Of a stretch of DNA of 64,000 nt, positions 12,394 through 24,171 are shown in pieces. Position numbers and translations under genes: made by a program. The notes below the pieces were generated by a model, which had not been told where the DNA came from, did not search any database, and was given only the letters and a program-made list of their open reading frames with translations. This stretch comes from Sweltsa coloradensis (taxonomy: Eukaryota > Arthropoda > Insecta > Plecoptera > Chloroperlidae), in contig JAMZAV010001055.1 of NCBI GenBank assembly GCA_024449915.1, forward strand, positions 702,331 through 766,330, in the 5' to 3' direction. Each line of letters starts with the position of its first letter. Within the stretch, counting starts at the first letter, position 1.

Positions 12394-13198
12394 CTGTGCT
12401 GCTACAATCTGAATTTATGTATTATTTGCTACTGTCTCTATTTATTTTTCACTTTGGTGATAACATAGTAATAACCGTTTTGCCTTACTCTGGCCACATA
12501 AACACAAACCCACCTAGAAACGTCATTAAAATATTTTCAAGACGCCTTTAAAATCTCTGTACTTTTATTGTTTTTTTTTATCTTTCCTTAACTTCGTTTT
12601 CTTATATTGATCTACATTTATTTTTATTGTATTCATGTTCCTCATGTTTATACCATATTTATACCATTCGGAACTCTACGACCCTTTGAAAACTTATGTG
12701 ATAATATTATTTAGATAATGTATTACATTTTTGTTTTTCTAATGCTCAAACACCAAGACTAGAGTATTCAATAGATATTGATGACAATTTCCCCCATTTC
12801 AAACACGTACTCCATATTCCGCAACGCATATGAAATTTACTCTAGTACGAGAACAGATGAACAAAATCTCCTGGTTATAATAATGATATAAAACTACTTC
12901 CATCTAGTAGGTTTATACTCGTACTGTAGTTGAATAATTGTGTACTTGACACGATTTACATATGACGGCTAGACAGACACCGCTGTGAGCGTTGACAGAA
13001 TAGCGTGATGGATAGGAGCATGTGTTATTTAATTAATATCTAGGTTAATTCAAACCGCATACCCTCCCCTCCCCTCCACCCCGCGCCATTTACATCTTGA
13101 AATAAAATACTTATTTTCAGTCAAAGCAATGTTATAACCAATCGTTTGTTCAACAAGCAATGCGGGGGTTTGTTGGTTAAACGCAACATATAGATTTT
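12394..13198. other. Unannotated sequence
   Basis: Contains a short C-rich patch near 13065-13085. No gene recognised. Confidence 0.3.
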
Positions 13199-13350
13199 TC
13201 ATGTTCTTTTATAACAAAAAAATAAATCAAATTTATGCAACAAAACGGATATTTTCAATTTGCTTCTAATGGCAACAATTCAAATTTCCGTTCGCTATCA
13301 AATAATCACTGATAAATTTGATTTATTTTCTGTTATAAAAGAACATGTAC
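13199..13350. repeat. Small hairpin repeat (MITE-like)
   Basis: ATGTTCTTTTATAAC at about 13200 is followed by AAATAAATCAAATTTAT. The inverted counterpart ends in GTTATAAAAGAACATGT near 13349. The arms are about 40 bases around a 70-base loop. There is no identifiable duplication at the edges. Confidence 0.55.
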
Positions 13351-16041
13351 ATTTCTAAATAATGTATTTAATCAATCTAACTTGTTGGAATAATCTCAGA
13401 ATTTGTATTCGTGATTTTGTTATTTAGTTGTAACTTGAAATATTAGGAGTTTGATAATATTGTTGGACATTTGTATTACATTTTTTAAACCGTTATAACA
13501 TCTTAAGATTGAATATTTAAAACTTACTTGTTTTTGTTTATTCGAAAGTATACAGTTAATTTAATTGCAACACAAGATACAATAAAAAATCCAAACAACT
13601 GTTTATTATTTTGTAAATGTTTTGCAATACTTGTTGCAACTCCATGATAAGATACGAACCCCCATCCACAGCTTACGTGTCTCAAAGACGTTAAACTAAG
13701 TGGTAAATTTAAGGGTTGAAATTGTGAATTGCCGAATAAGTTAGGGATGTTCGAGAGAATATATTAAAAAATACTTATGCTGGTCAAACTGACTTAAAAT
13801 CTTGTGGTTACTTTTTGATGTCAATGGTTTGGTAGGAAGTTTTCATCGGAACATTACTTCACGTTTGTGCCATCATAACAATTCTTTGTCTAGGATGCAA
13901 TGCATGCACAATAAAATCTTTCTGTTGCTTACATATTTTACAAGATAGTTCGATCAAGTTATTAACTGGCATCATGGTTATGCATAGTTTACATCAGCAG
14001 CGAATTGGTGAAACTTACTTACGGTGGAGCATTATATATTGCGTTTAAAAACAAATATCTATTCCGTTTATTGAAATATATAATGTTGTAAGTGAGGATG
14101 AAAACACCACAAAATACTAACACATCCAAATAAATGTCCATCCAACATAGCGAAAATAAAATTCATTTTTTAAAATTTTTATTTTATTTTGTCTGTATCT
14201 TGTTCGTATACAAATATTATATTGACTAATACTGAATAAACTTTAGACGATCTTTCAATAAAGAAATTACTAGGAATATTTTATGTCTGAAGCTTAGTGG
14301 ACGCACAATTGATTTATTCGTGGAATATTATTTGACTTCTATCAGGCTTAGAAGCAGGACACACTAGAACGTATTTCCACCATATTTTCTGAAAACTGTG
14401 TACAAGAACCTTCACATTACAAAAGCACTTCAAAATAAATTCACGGAAATTCACGATTGCGGCTGAAAACCCCCCCCCTTCCCCTTCCCCCCCCCCCCCC
14501 CCACCACGAAGAATTCCAAAAGGATGCTCGGGTTTTCCTCATTTGATTGAAAAAAGAAATCTTTGTGTGTATAAACTAAATTGTCGATGTACTTTCAAAG
14601 GTTCGAAGAAAATTGATGGCTTATTTTTTTTTTTGTAAGATCGGCATCCAAGAAGGCGAAAGCTCAGGCTTAAGTCTCTTTGAGCAATCAGCGATTCAAA
14701 TATTGTTGCAATCAGTCGGACAAAAAGGAAGCGATAGCAGTGCGAGTTTATTTGATTTTCTTGATATTTTTCCTTTACTCAACAGTGATGAGAGAAAATA
14801 TCTTAATTTCGATTCAAAACGTTACTCTTCATACTGAAGAAATACAAAATACATACACAAAACTTGAAATTTTACCACGGTTTGTTTGAGCTTGGGCCAA
14901 CCTTTTTTACAGCATTAAATAAAAATTTAAAAATAAAAATAAACATTTTGTTTTTACCACAATTCTTTAGAAAGTATTGCATGTTTTCGGACTAGCTTGC
15001 ATTATTTTGGTTATCCCTGTTCTGGTATTCGTCTTATAACTTAAACGAAACGTGAAATTGCAACAGTCTCAATCTTTATCGTTGCTTCTTCAACATTAAT
15101 ATCTCAAATTGACGGGAAGGCGCAGGGTCCGTATTTACGCAATCGAAGTAGATTTAGCTTTCTTCAAGGGAGGAAGAAATTTTATTCACCAAACATTTTT
15201 AGATGAATCCAGATGAAATGTGATTTACTCAATGCACAGGAGTTTCTATAAGATCGGCGCTATGCAGCAGTATTTCTACTTTTCAGCCTGAACTCGATAA
15301 AATTGGTTTTTGGTTGGGTCTTGTTTGGTGTAGTTTCTCGAACATATGTAAAAGGTTTAATAAAAATATTGCTTAATTAAAAAATATTCCATCAGTTTTA
15401 CAAATTTATTAAAATAATGTAAATGAATAAAAGTATATAATACAAGTTCATGAACATACATTAATCTTCTCATTTAATACGTTTAAGAAATTCAATAACA
15501 CACAACACAACAACAAATTATAAAAAATGAACAGATTCGTGTTTTGAGCCGAAAAACGGATGCATATGTTTTTCTATTATAGCCTAAACTCAATGGTTAT
15601 AGTATTTGACGCTGGAAAAGTGCATGTAACCAAACGACGAACTCAGGTCAGGTCAAATTACATTTGTATAACAGTGTAAACTTTCGGTTCTGTGGCCTCT
15701 TAAATTCTCATAAATTATTTTTAAATGAGGTTTAACTCGAACTATTTTTAAAAATTAAAATCCGATATCTCAATGTTCATACAAACGTATGTGTTGTAGG
15801 CCTACAGTAACCAACACCTATCGCATTATTTTTTTCAGTTTAATCTTCCATAACATATTATTTTTTTTCCAGATTAACACTTGAGTAAATCCACCCATAA
15901 ATCATTTGGTTAGTCCAAATAATAGGACAGAAAGTTGTAACACATCAATTTTATACAAAATTCGGTTCGCTCGAAATTTTGCACAAATGTCACTGAAGCG
16001 GATCTGGAGGGATTTACATTACACTCCTCGAAAATGATTTA
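13351..16041. other. Unannotated AT-rich sequence with C-tract
   Basis: No gene is supported. A nearly pure C tract lies at 14470-14502. Overlapping frames at 14613-14889 have no domain, start context or splice context that would make them credible. Confidence 0.35.
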
Positions 16042-16681
16042 AGGGGGTATTCACCCACAAAACTTTAAAGATATATTTCATTTAGGTCAATTAGTTATGA
16101 TTTTAGAAACTAACAGAAAAAATATTGGGTACACCATGACCCGAAAAAAATTGTCAAACTTTGTACTTTTCTAGCATTTCCCCATCGGCAAAAATCTCTC
16201 ATAAAAAATAACATGGGACGATCTTTAGCCCCGTGACCTTGGAGGATTCCGATCCAAAAAAAATTTTCCCATTATTGACATACTCGGCAGCTTTTTCGGT
16301 AAATCCTCTATATTTTGTTTTGTAATTTAGGCAAGTGGTTCGGTAAAAATATGCTGATAACCAAACAGGGGTGTGATTTCGGAATGCAAATTTTTGCGTG
16401 TAAGAGAGTGTGTTTGTGCACAGTTTCATGACAAGATGTTGTAAAGGGCCATTTTATATTGGTATGATGCTCTTGTATCTATGTGGAACAAAAACGAAGC
16501 AGGTGAACGCCGATTTAAGAAATTCCCCAAAACGCCAATTTTCGCCAATTTTTTATCAGAAAAATAAAAAATTCGTGTAAAATTACCAGTTACAAGATAT
16601 AATTTTTTGAACTGTCATTTTAGTGTAGTTTTATGGTAGGCCTATAGATAGTGGTAAAAAAAAATTGTGGTCGTAGCCCCT
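16042..16681. mobile_element. 640 bp TIR MITE, copy 1
   Basis: The ends AGGGGGTA and TAGCCCCT form short terminal inverted repeats, with TTA on both outer flanks (16039-16041 and 16682-16684). An inverted, diverged copy lies at about 18671-19264 and shares the CATCGGCAAAAATCTC, GTGACCTTGGAGGAT and CGTGTAAAATTACCAG blocks as reverse complements. No coding capacity; the frame on the minus strand at 16199-16429 is inside the repeat. Confidence 0.65.
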
Positions 16682-17060
16682 TTAAGTAACATTAAATCAA
16701 TAATTTTTATTTACTATTTGGGATTTTCTGATAAAGACTAAAATCGATAGATATTGTGAAACAATTTTTTGGTGATTAGCATAATGTTAATTATCTACTA
16801 GTGTGGAGCTTCCCATATATCTTTGCTGGCCAACTATGCACAGATACATATACATCGGATGCTTCTAGCGAGCTAATATCAATTTGCGAAATATCAAATA
16901 TGTTCTATCCCTCAAAATTACATTTCTTGACAACCAAGAACTGATTTTAAGTGTTATAGAGTGATATTATCTTATGCTTGCATTTGTATTTATCGCCCTT
17001 GTTGCAAATATACAATCTACATGCATTGATAAGCATCATACCTTAGTTAGGCCTATACAT
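16682..17060. other. Unannotated AT-rich sequence
   Basis: Nothing recognised. Confidence 0.3.
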
Positions 17061-18336
17061 TAAAAGTAATGCCACATTCATACCCGAACCTTGGGTAATG
17101 ATGGGGGCAGGGGACCAACGAGTAAAAAATAACTCGATATCTTGTCTAAAAATCACCCTAGTTGCACTATGGCTACGTTCATACATGCATTTAGCCGTTA
17201 ATCATACATTTAACATAATTAAGAAATTAAAAAATACATCCCCGCCAAATAGAGTGTTTCCCGAATATAACCAAATAAAAAGTGATGCCACATTACAAGA
17301 ACCTTGGCTATTGATGGGGGCCGGGGGCAAACAAGCCAAAGACAACCCACTATCTCGTCTAACCCTTGTTTGATTACAGAATACATCAAAAGTAAAACTG
17401 ATCTCTAGGGAACGCGAGGTTCAATTTACTGAGTGCATTCTATTTTCTCCTAGTTCTCGACGTGACGTGGATACATCACTACGCTATCTTTAATTCATCG
17501 AAAACAATACGACCGGACTAAAAATAGAACTAAATCAATGTATAGGTTTGAATTAAACCAGTCCAGATAGAACACAATATGATGTATACAGGTAGATCCG
17601 TTGATAGGAAGGAACGTGATAGTACAAAGAAGTATAAAGAAGTAACAAGTATAAATCAGTATTTGTTATTTTTATACTTCACAAATCATACTTCTCACTT
17701 CATTTTCCACTTCATTTCATTTTTTCATAATCTGTAACTAATTTTACTTATTGTTAAACGTAATTTGTATAAATGTAAATTAAATAATTTTTGTTATTCT
17801 GTGTCTTTAAGGCAACCTTTATGTAAAGGCAGAGCTTTGTTTTAAAAATAAAGTTGTACTACTATGACCCGTTTACAGTTTAAGAGGATAGGAAATGATT
17901 TTTAAGCAAATTATTGTTCGCTCGGCCGACTGACACCACAGTTGTTTACAATGTTAGGTAGTTGTCAGGAAAGTGGAAACATGGGCCCAACAGTTAAACT
18001 TTTCAAGAAATACTTTTAAATAATTTTTAACATTAAATTGATTTACATTTTTTTTTATTTTTCTTAAAAATTCTAAATTTGACCACACTCGTGGATTGAT
18101 CCTCTGAAATAAACATAAAATCTACGACTGTAGCTTTTTAGTTACAGATTAAAAGACAGTATAATGCCACAGCAATACCCGAACCTTGGCTATTGATGGG
18201 GGGGGGGGGGGGGGGGGACAAACAAGCCAAAGACAACCTACTATTCGTCTAACCCTTGTTTGATTACAGAATACATCAAAAGTAAATCTGATCTCTAGGG
18301 AACGCGAGGTTCAATTTACTGAGTGCATTCTATTGA
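17061..18336 (+). repeat. Three direct copies of a G-rich repeat
   Basis: A block beginning AATGCCACA and containing GAACCTTGGCTATTGATGGG occurs at 17283-17445 and 18165-18335. The two copies are nearly identical through to GAGTGCATTCTAT. A shorter diverged copy lies at 17065-17160. In the last copy the G run expands to about 20 bases (18198-18217). Family unknown. Confidence 0.65.
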
Positions 18337-18599
18337 GACTGTAGGGCTGTTACCTTATTGACATATTCTATGTACAGTTTCATAAATGTCAGAATAGTCG
18401 GGTTCATTCTAAACGAGCGAAGAGGAACAGCTATGTTCCAACTGCCAAATGTGTCCTATTCCCTTATAATCGGATATTTTAGTGATGAAAACCTTGACAG
18501 GATTACCGACAGAAGAGGCTAAATCGAAACGAGTGAAACTCTCATTGTCATTGGATCGATACCGCAGTCCTATCTGAAAGTTTTTTCTAGGTATTTCAC

Positions 18600-18670
18600 T
18601 GTCGTTTATTTATTAATTAATTAATTTAACGTCAATACTATTCACTTAAAAAACAGATTAACAAAGGAGG
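18600..18670 (+). repeat. Dispersed repeat shared with 34108-34180
   Basis: TTTATTTATTAA is followed by AACGTCNATNCTATTCA and GAT(T)ACAAAGGAGGA at both places. It looks like the end of an interspersed element of unknown class. Here it is directly joined by the inverted MITE copy. Confidence 0.4.
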
Positions 18671-19264
18671 AGTGTTGGTTTTTACCACGTAATTAAGTTT
18701 CTAGAGCATGATACTTCACTAAAATTACTGGTTAAATAATTTTGTCTTGTTCCTGTGGCTTTACACGAATAAGTTAAGCTTTTTATCCTTAAATTTGCGA
18801 AAATTGATGTTTTGTAGAAATTATTAAATCTGCTTTCACCTGCTTATTTTTGTGCCAAGTACAAACAACAGCATCATACCAATCGAAAATGGGCCTTTAG
18901 AAAATTGTGTCTTGAAGCAGAGCACAAATATACACTCAAACACTGAAAAATATGCGTTCCGAAATTACACCCCTACTTGATAATTAGCATATTTTGGCCG
19001 AACAACTTGCCGAAATCAAAAAAAAAGTAGAGAATTTATAGGAAAGGTAGTCGAGTACGTCAATGACGGTAAATATTTTTTTACCAACATCCTCCAAGGT
19101 CACGGGGCATAAGATCGTCTCAATGTTGATGCTTATGGAGTTATGGGAGATTTTTGCCGATGGGACCTAGCTCTAAAATAATTACCAAGTTTGCCAAATT
19201 TTAAACTTTGTATATACAAAACTATTAAGCCTGAATGAAGTTTTTTTATATGGTAAATACCCCT
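18671..19264. mobile_element. TIR MITE, inverted copy 2
   Basis: This is the reverse-complement relative of the 16042-16681 element. It ends in TACCCCT at 19264 followed by TTA, matching the end and TTA flank of copy 1. The left end is less certain because it abuts another repeat. The two copies are clearly diverged, so a recent event does not explain the pair. Confidence 0.55.
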
Positions 19265-19265
19265 T

Positions 19266-19400
19266 TAAACAGCCCTCGGACATGCCCTTCATACGCCAAA
19301 CCCTGAATACAATGTAAGTCATCTCATGGAGAGAGTCATACCGACCGGGCTAACTGATGTGTACTCTCCAAAGGTTATTTTCAAGAAAAGTTTTTTTTTT
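19266..19400 (+). mobile_element. tRNA-SINE tail fragment
   Basis: AACAGCCCTCGGACATGCC, then GAGAGAGTCATACCGACCGG and CTGATGTGTACTCTCC, match the body and tail of the SINEs at 3781 and 61173 with mutations. The tRNA-like head is missing. Confidence 0.6.
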
Positions 19401-22400
19401 TAATCATCAGGGAAGAGACTGATATGAAACTAGCAAGTTGACCTCCCCAAGAAGCTTTGCGTTTTTATTTAAATAATTTATAATACATTCGGTTATTAAA
19501 ATGATAGACAGGATAAAACTAAAATAAACATAAGTACGGTTATATATTTTGTTGCTACACATAACAATGTTTAAACATTATTCACCAATAAAACAATAAA
19601 ATGAACAAGCATACAAGAATGCAAACTTGTAATTTAGTTATGTTCAAAGTAATGTTAGTAATTTTTTTTTTAAATTGATTGTCAGAATTTTGCTTTTGAT
19701 AAGCTATCGTATTAAAAGTCTTTAAATTATTCATGAAACTGATTTTTAATAAGTGACTTGGCAGTTCAAGCTAATACTGTTGAAAATTCTATCTCTTATA
19801 TTCTCTCTCTCTTATGTACAGTTTTAAAGTATATTTTAAAGTTTCAAATCTTGATACTTTCAATAATATAGTATCAAGGGAAAACTTGAAATAAGAAATA
19901 CCGGTGTTAAAAAAATAACAACTTATGTTCCTCTGAAGAAGAAAATGAAAAGTGCTAATCTTTCTCTATCAGTTGCCATAGTGTTTTTTTTTCAGATATA
20001 AAAGTTTGATACTTGAATTTGTAACAGCGTGCTCTAGTGAATAGATCACAATGATTCGATGTGACTGTCATGGAATGGGATATTTCAAAATGCTGACGTG
20101 AAAGTCACGGTGGGGACGTGACCTTAGTCTATGAATAACCGAAATGTTGATGAAATGTGTGACCGCAATACAAATTCCTAAAAATCCATTAAAAATCTGA
20201 TTACTTTTAGAGATGACTGTGTTAAATGAGTGTTGACAGCTGCTTTGATGGTTTATGTAGAGTAACATTTCAGTTATAGGGAGATAAAGAATATGACCAC
20301 AAGTGGAAACGGTGCGTGAAAAAAGTGTGTGACAAAAATAGCGATCTTGCATAAATTATCAACTCGTTGGATTTAAGAGAACCACTATGATGCCGAGTAA
20401 CCTCGATTCAAAACTAACCAAATCCACCTATGCATACTAGTTAAACCAAAGAAAGTTAAACTTCTTAACATTATGGTTTAAATGACGACCTTTTTAGATG
20501 TATAAAATAATGAACATTGAGAGAATGTAAAATTTAACACATTCACCCAATTCTTAAGAACATTAAATTTAATTAGAAATGCGTTGTGTAAATGTAGTTG
20601 AGGCTTCTGGGAGATATTAAAGATAGTTTTTTAAATGTTTGGAATCTTAAATAAATAAAAATACATCAAATTAATCTTTTACTTCTTATTATAAACGGCG
20701 TGAAGTGTAACGTGATATAGTTCTCCTTTGTAGTGGGTATTCAGCGTTTGTGTTATAACTTTCAATATTTATAATTGCAATTGAGGCAAAATATATGTTT
20801 ATCATTGTGGGCGAATACCACATCAATTTTCGTTCTTGGTTCAGATAAGTTTAGCAGCGTAAAAAAAGTTGTTTTAATTCAACTATAAACATTACAGCAA
20901 AAAAGAACATCGTTTTCATTCAAACAGACAACAATTAATTAATTACTTGTATTCATCGAGTTACCATCTTGGAATTCCCTTGTTTTAAGATGTCACTCAA
21001 CTATTATTCTTCATGTAAATTACAGAGTTTTTCTCCAGTGAAATAATAATATTATGAAATGCTCAACCAACTGTGTACGTCATGAACTGTATCGGCGCCT
21101 CTAACGACGTCTATAACGACGATTACGATGGCGCCTACTTGGGGTGGGGGGGGGGGGGGGGGGATCGTTAATCCCATATGCAAGCACTGGTGTACAAATT
21201 CCCACGGGCAATTAGCCATGAGCTTAATCATTAATCAACAGATCAAAAATAACACTTTGCCTTCCATCATACGCATCTCATCTCGCGCACCCTCGCCGCG
21301 AAGGAGGGGGGTGGGGGGGATGGGAGAGACTCTGTGGACCCATCACTTTCCTCAAGCTTTTGATAAAAACACGACTTTTACAGACATTAACGAATTTGTG
21401 TTGTATTTGAAAACAATTATTATTAAAAGCTTTTCCTAAAGTTGCTCGTTTGATGTAGGTAGAAGTTCAAGGCCCCCTAGAGTGAACTTACATTTTTCGA
21501 GTGGATCAAGAAATCTTTTTTAAAGAGTGTGAGATGGAATACATGAGTTCTAAGTGACGTATAGCTTGTTGCAAATGAAGGTTTAAAGTGATGTATGTAT
21601 CAATGATTCTATAAAATATGTCAAAAGTATTCCAGAGAGACAGCCCATTTGGTGTAGCTGCCACATTACATCAAGAGAACTCAGAGGAGGATATCCAAGA
21701 TTTTTCTTTTATTCGGCTACCTATATGATCCGGAATACGTTGCTTGGTATAGGTTCGCCCCTGATTAATTATAATATTAGACTGCTTATTACGAACGCAG
21801 CTTATATGATAGTCGCGTTGATCGGCATCGGCATACACTTCGAAAAAGTCGTAAAAGTACAACTTTCATCTAATAAGTTTTTGATTGTACCTAAATTCAC
21901 GTATTAGTATTACCTTGGTAAAAGCGTTGAATGACACTTTAATTGTCACTCAAACCATCTACCTCGTCCACTTTTACGTAATGTATTTATAATTACACTC
22001 TGACATAATTATTATAATGAATATAATGCAGGTGTATATAGAGACATGCACTATAGCGTCAACTACAGCTTCATTTAAACTGAATACTGCTTTTATTCAA
22101 GGACTTCAGTCGAAATGCGAGTGTTTTGCCATACACATACATTATAAACTTATAGTTTTGCCTTCCTCAAAACTTTTCTCACACCAAAAATACATATTCG
22201 GTTGAATATGCCATAGGTTCCACACGGAAAATTATTTCAAATGTATGTATATAACGACGGGATGACTTCAAGGTAGAAGAGGGTTGCACCGTTAAAACAT
22301 GTCACGTTTATCAATAAAGCGACATGCATAATCGTGTACAAACCAGATGCAGCTACTGCGCTCGACACTAGATTAAATGAATTAGCTGCAGCAAGCGCAT

Positions 22401-23586
22401 CAGTGAGCATGTGTTACAAGCCAACACACATGATAGTTTAATTTTCAATTAGCTCCACCACAATAACTTAATTTTCAGTATATATAGAATTTATTAACTG
22501 CTTCGTGCTTGCAATAGCTCGCAAGTATATTCATTTATGCCATAACCCAGCGGGATTTTTTTTTACTTTGTGCCGCAAAACATGGTATAAACTCCAACTT
22601 TATGTTTGTGTGTGTTAAAACCACAATCCCAAACATGTATTGTGGATGTATGTTGAATTCTACTCTATTAAATCTATACCTAAAATAGAATTACACCACA
22701 TGATGTTCAGGTGTTTGTTTCGGATTTAATTAAACTAGGAAACGCTCAGTTGGACGCGTTGATAAGCGAGCACGTGCTAAAGCTAGACCCACATTGCACA
22801 TAAAATTTTATGGCGTTTGCGTTTCCAATATAATTTATTATTGCCAAGGTATTTGGGTATACCCGTGTGTAAAAACCTTTACTTTGTGGATAAAATCCAC
22901 CGCCATCTAGAGGACCTTGACTCCTTGGGAAAACTATTTAAACTCTTTGGTGACAAATAATAGACTGCTTTCTCGAAAGTATTTTGATTCACTTCTAGGT
23001 GGCAGTGTATTAGATAGAAACTTCGCGCGTCTTTTCGTTGCCATGGCAACGTTACTTTGGTTATAATGTAATTTCCATCTACACTACTTATCGGATCAAA
23101 TAAATTTACATATTCTTGACCGGACGGACATTCTAAATGATTTGGCTATCTCAGATTTTGTCGCCGGTTAGTTTGAAAAAAAACTTCGATTACTTTAATG
23201 TAACTTTTAACTTTTTGGACGATTTTGCCACAAAACTAATGGCATTCAATCGAGAACAAGCTTGCGGATGGTCAAAATTTCAACTCGATCCGAGCCTCCG
23301 TTCGAACGTTATCGCGAGACATACAAAAGAAAAAAAAAAAAACAAACCAGTGACTAATTTTTCCGGCAGAGTCAATGGAAACGCTCGCTTCGCTCGCTTA
23401 ACTAACAACCTTCGGAGCAAATAAAAATTAGAATTTTACTGGTGCATTGAGGAAGACACTTAGAAACAAACACTGGTGAATTATTTCCACTCAATTCGCT
23501 ATAAAGACCCGATTCCACTTTATTTTTTTTAGGACTAACAGATCATCAACATGTATTCTGTCAATCACGCATGTCCGTACATTTAT
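19401..23586. other. Unannotated sequence with G-tract
   Basis: No gene is supported in this 4.2 kb. A G tract is at 21141-21163 and another G-rich patch is near 21305. The frames at 20068-20352, 21128-21439 and 22017-22205 show no recognisable domain. The segment at 23240-23420 has less AT and ends in GCTCGCTTCGCTCGCTT, reminiscent of the Helentron-like 5' end, but the rest does not align. Confidence 0.35.
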
Positions 23587-24171
23587 TGGATGAGCGAAGC
23601 GAAGACTTCAATTTCACCGACCCCCCAAAAAATTTAGCTCTGGTGTTTTTTTGTTTGTTTTTTTGTTTGTTTTTCTTTGTTTTTTTTTGTTTGTTTTTTT
23701 CGTCTGTTTGTTCGCTCTCTACCGAGAAAACGGCATATCCGATCTTGATGAAAATTGAAGGGGACCTTCGAAATCTCTGAACTTAGACTTGCTACCTTTT
23801 TGGGTACAATCGAAGAAATATTTCTCATGAATATCGTACTTTTACGATTTTTTCGATTTTTAGTGCGATATTTTCGTGACATTTGGACCGATTCTGACCA
23901 AACGGGTAAGGACATTAAGGTAATGGTGATGTATTGCTTTCTGAAAGAAAAAGTTGAAAAGTTAGCCAGAATCTATAGAAATAAAGCTTTAAATATAAGT
24001 TTTTTACGGTAAATAATACCAATTGACAAGAAACAATAGAAACTTGACAACAATCACCTACAATGCGTAGGCAGCAAAACAAAGCCCTTGCAAAAGTAAA
24101 GATATCCCACGCAAACTAAAAACTTTAAAAAGCTCATCCATCAACGCGGCGGGACTAAAGCGTTTTCCTAG
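23587..24171 (+). mobile_element. Helentron-like non-autonomous element, subfamily B copy 2
   Basis: The 5' end is TGGATGAGCGAAGCGAAGAC. Near the 3' end are AGCTCATCCA, the stem-loop arms AACGC and GCGTT, and the terminal CTAG at 24171. T flanks both sides. Internal blocks (CATCAAGATCG-type, TTCTCATGAATATCGTA, CCAAACGGG) are shared with the B copies at 46664, 47371, 50069 and 53520. No Rep/helicase is present. Frames inside it are non-coding shadows. Confidence 0.7.

Noticed and set aside
20068..20352. Minus-strand 94-residue frame
   Set aside because: No recognisable motif, no splice or start context, and AT-driven composition.
21128..21439. 103-residue frame beginning in a G-run
   Set aside because: Poly-glycine start comes from the G tract, which is prone to length error; nothing protein-like follows.
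23240..23420. Possible further Helentron-like copy
   Set aside because: Only the GCTCGCTTCGCTCGCTT stretch is similar; termini and internal blocks are missing.
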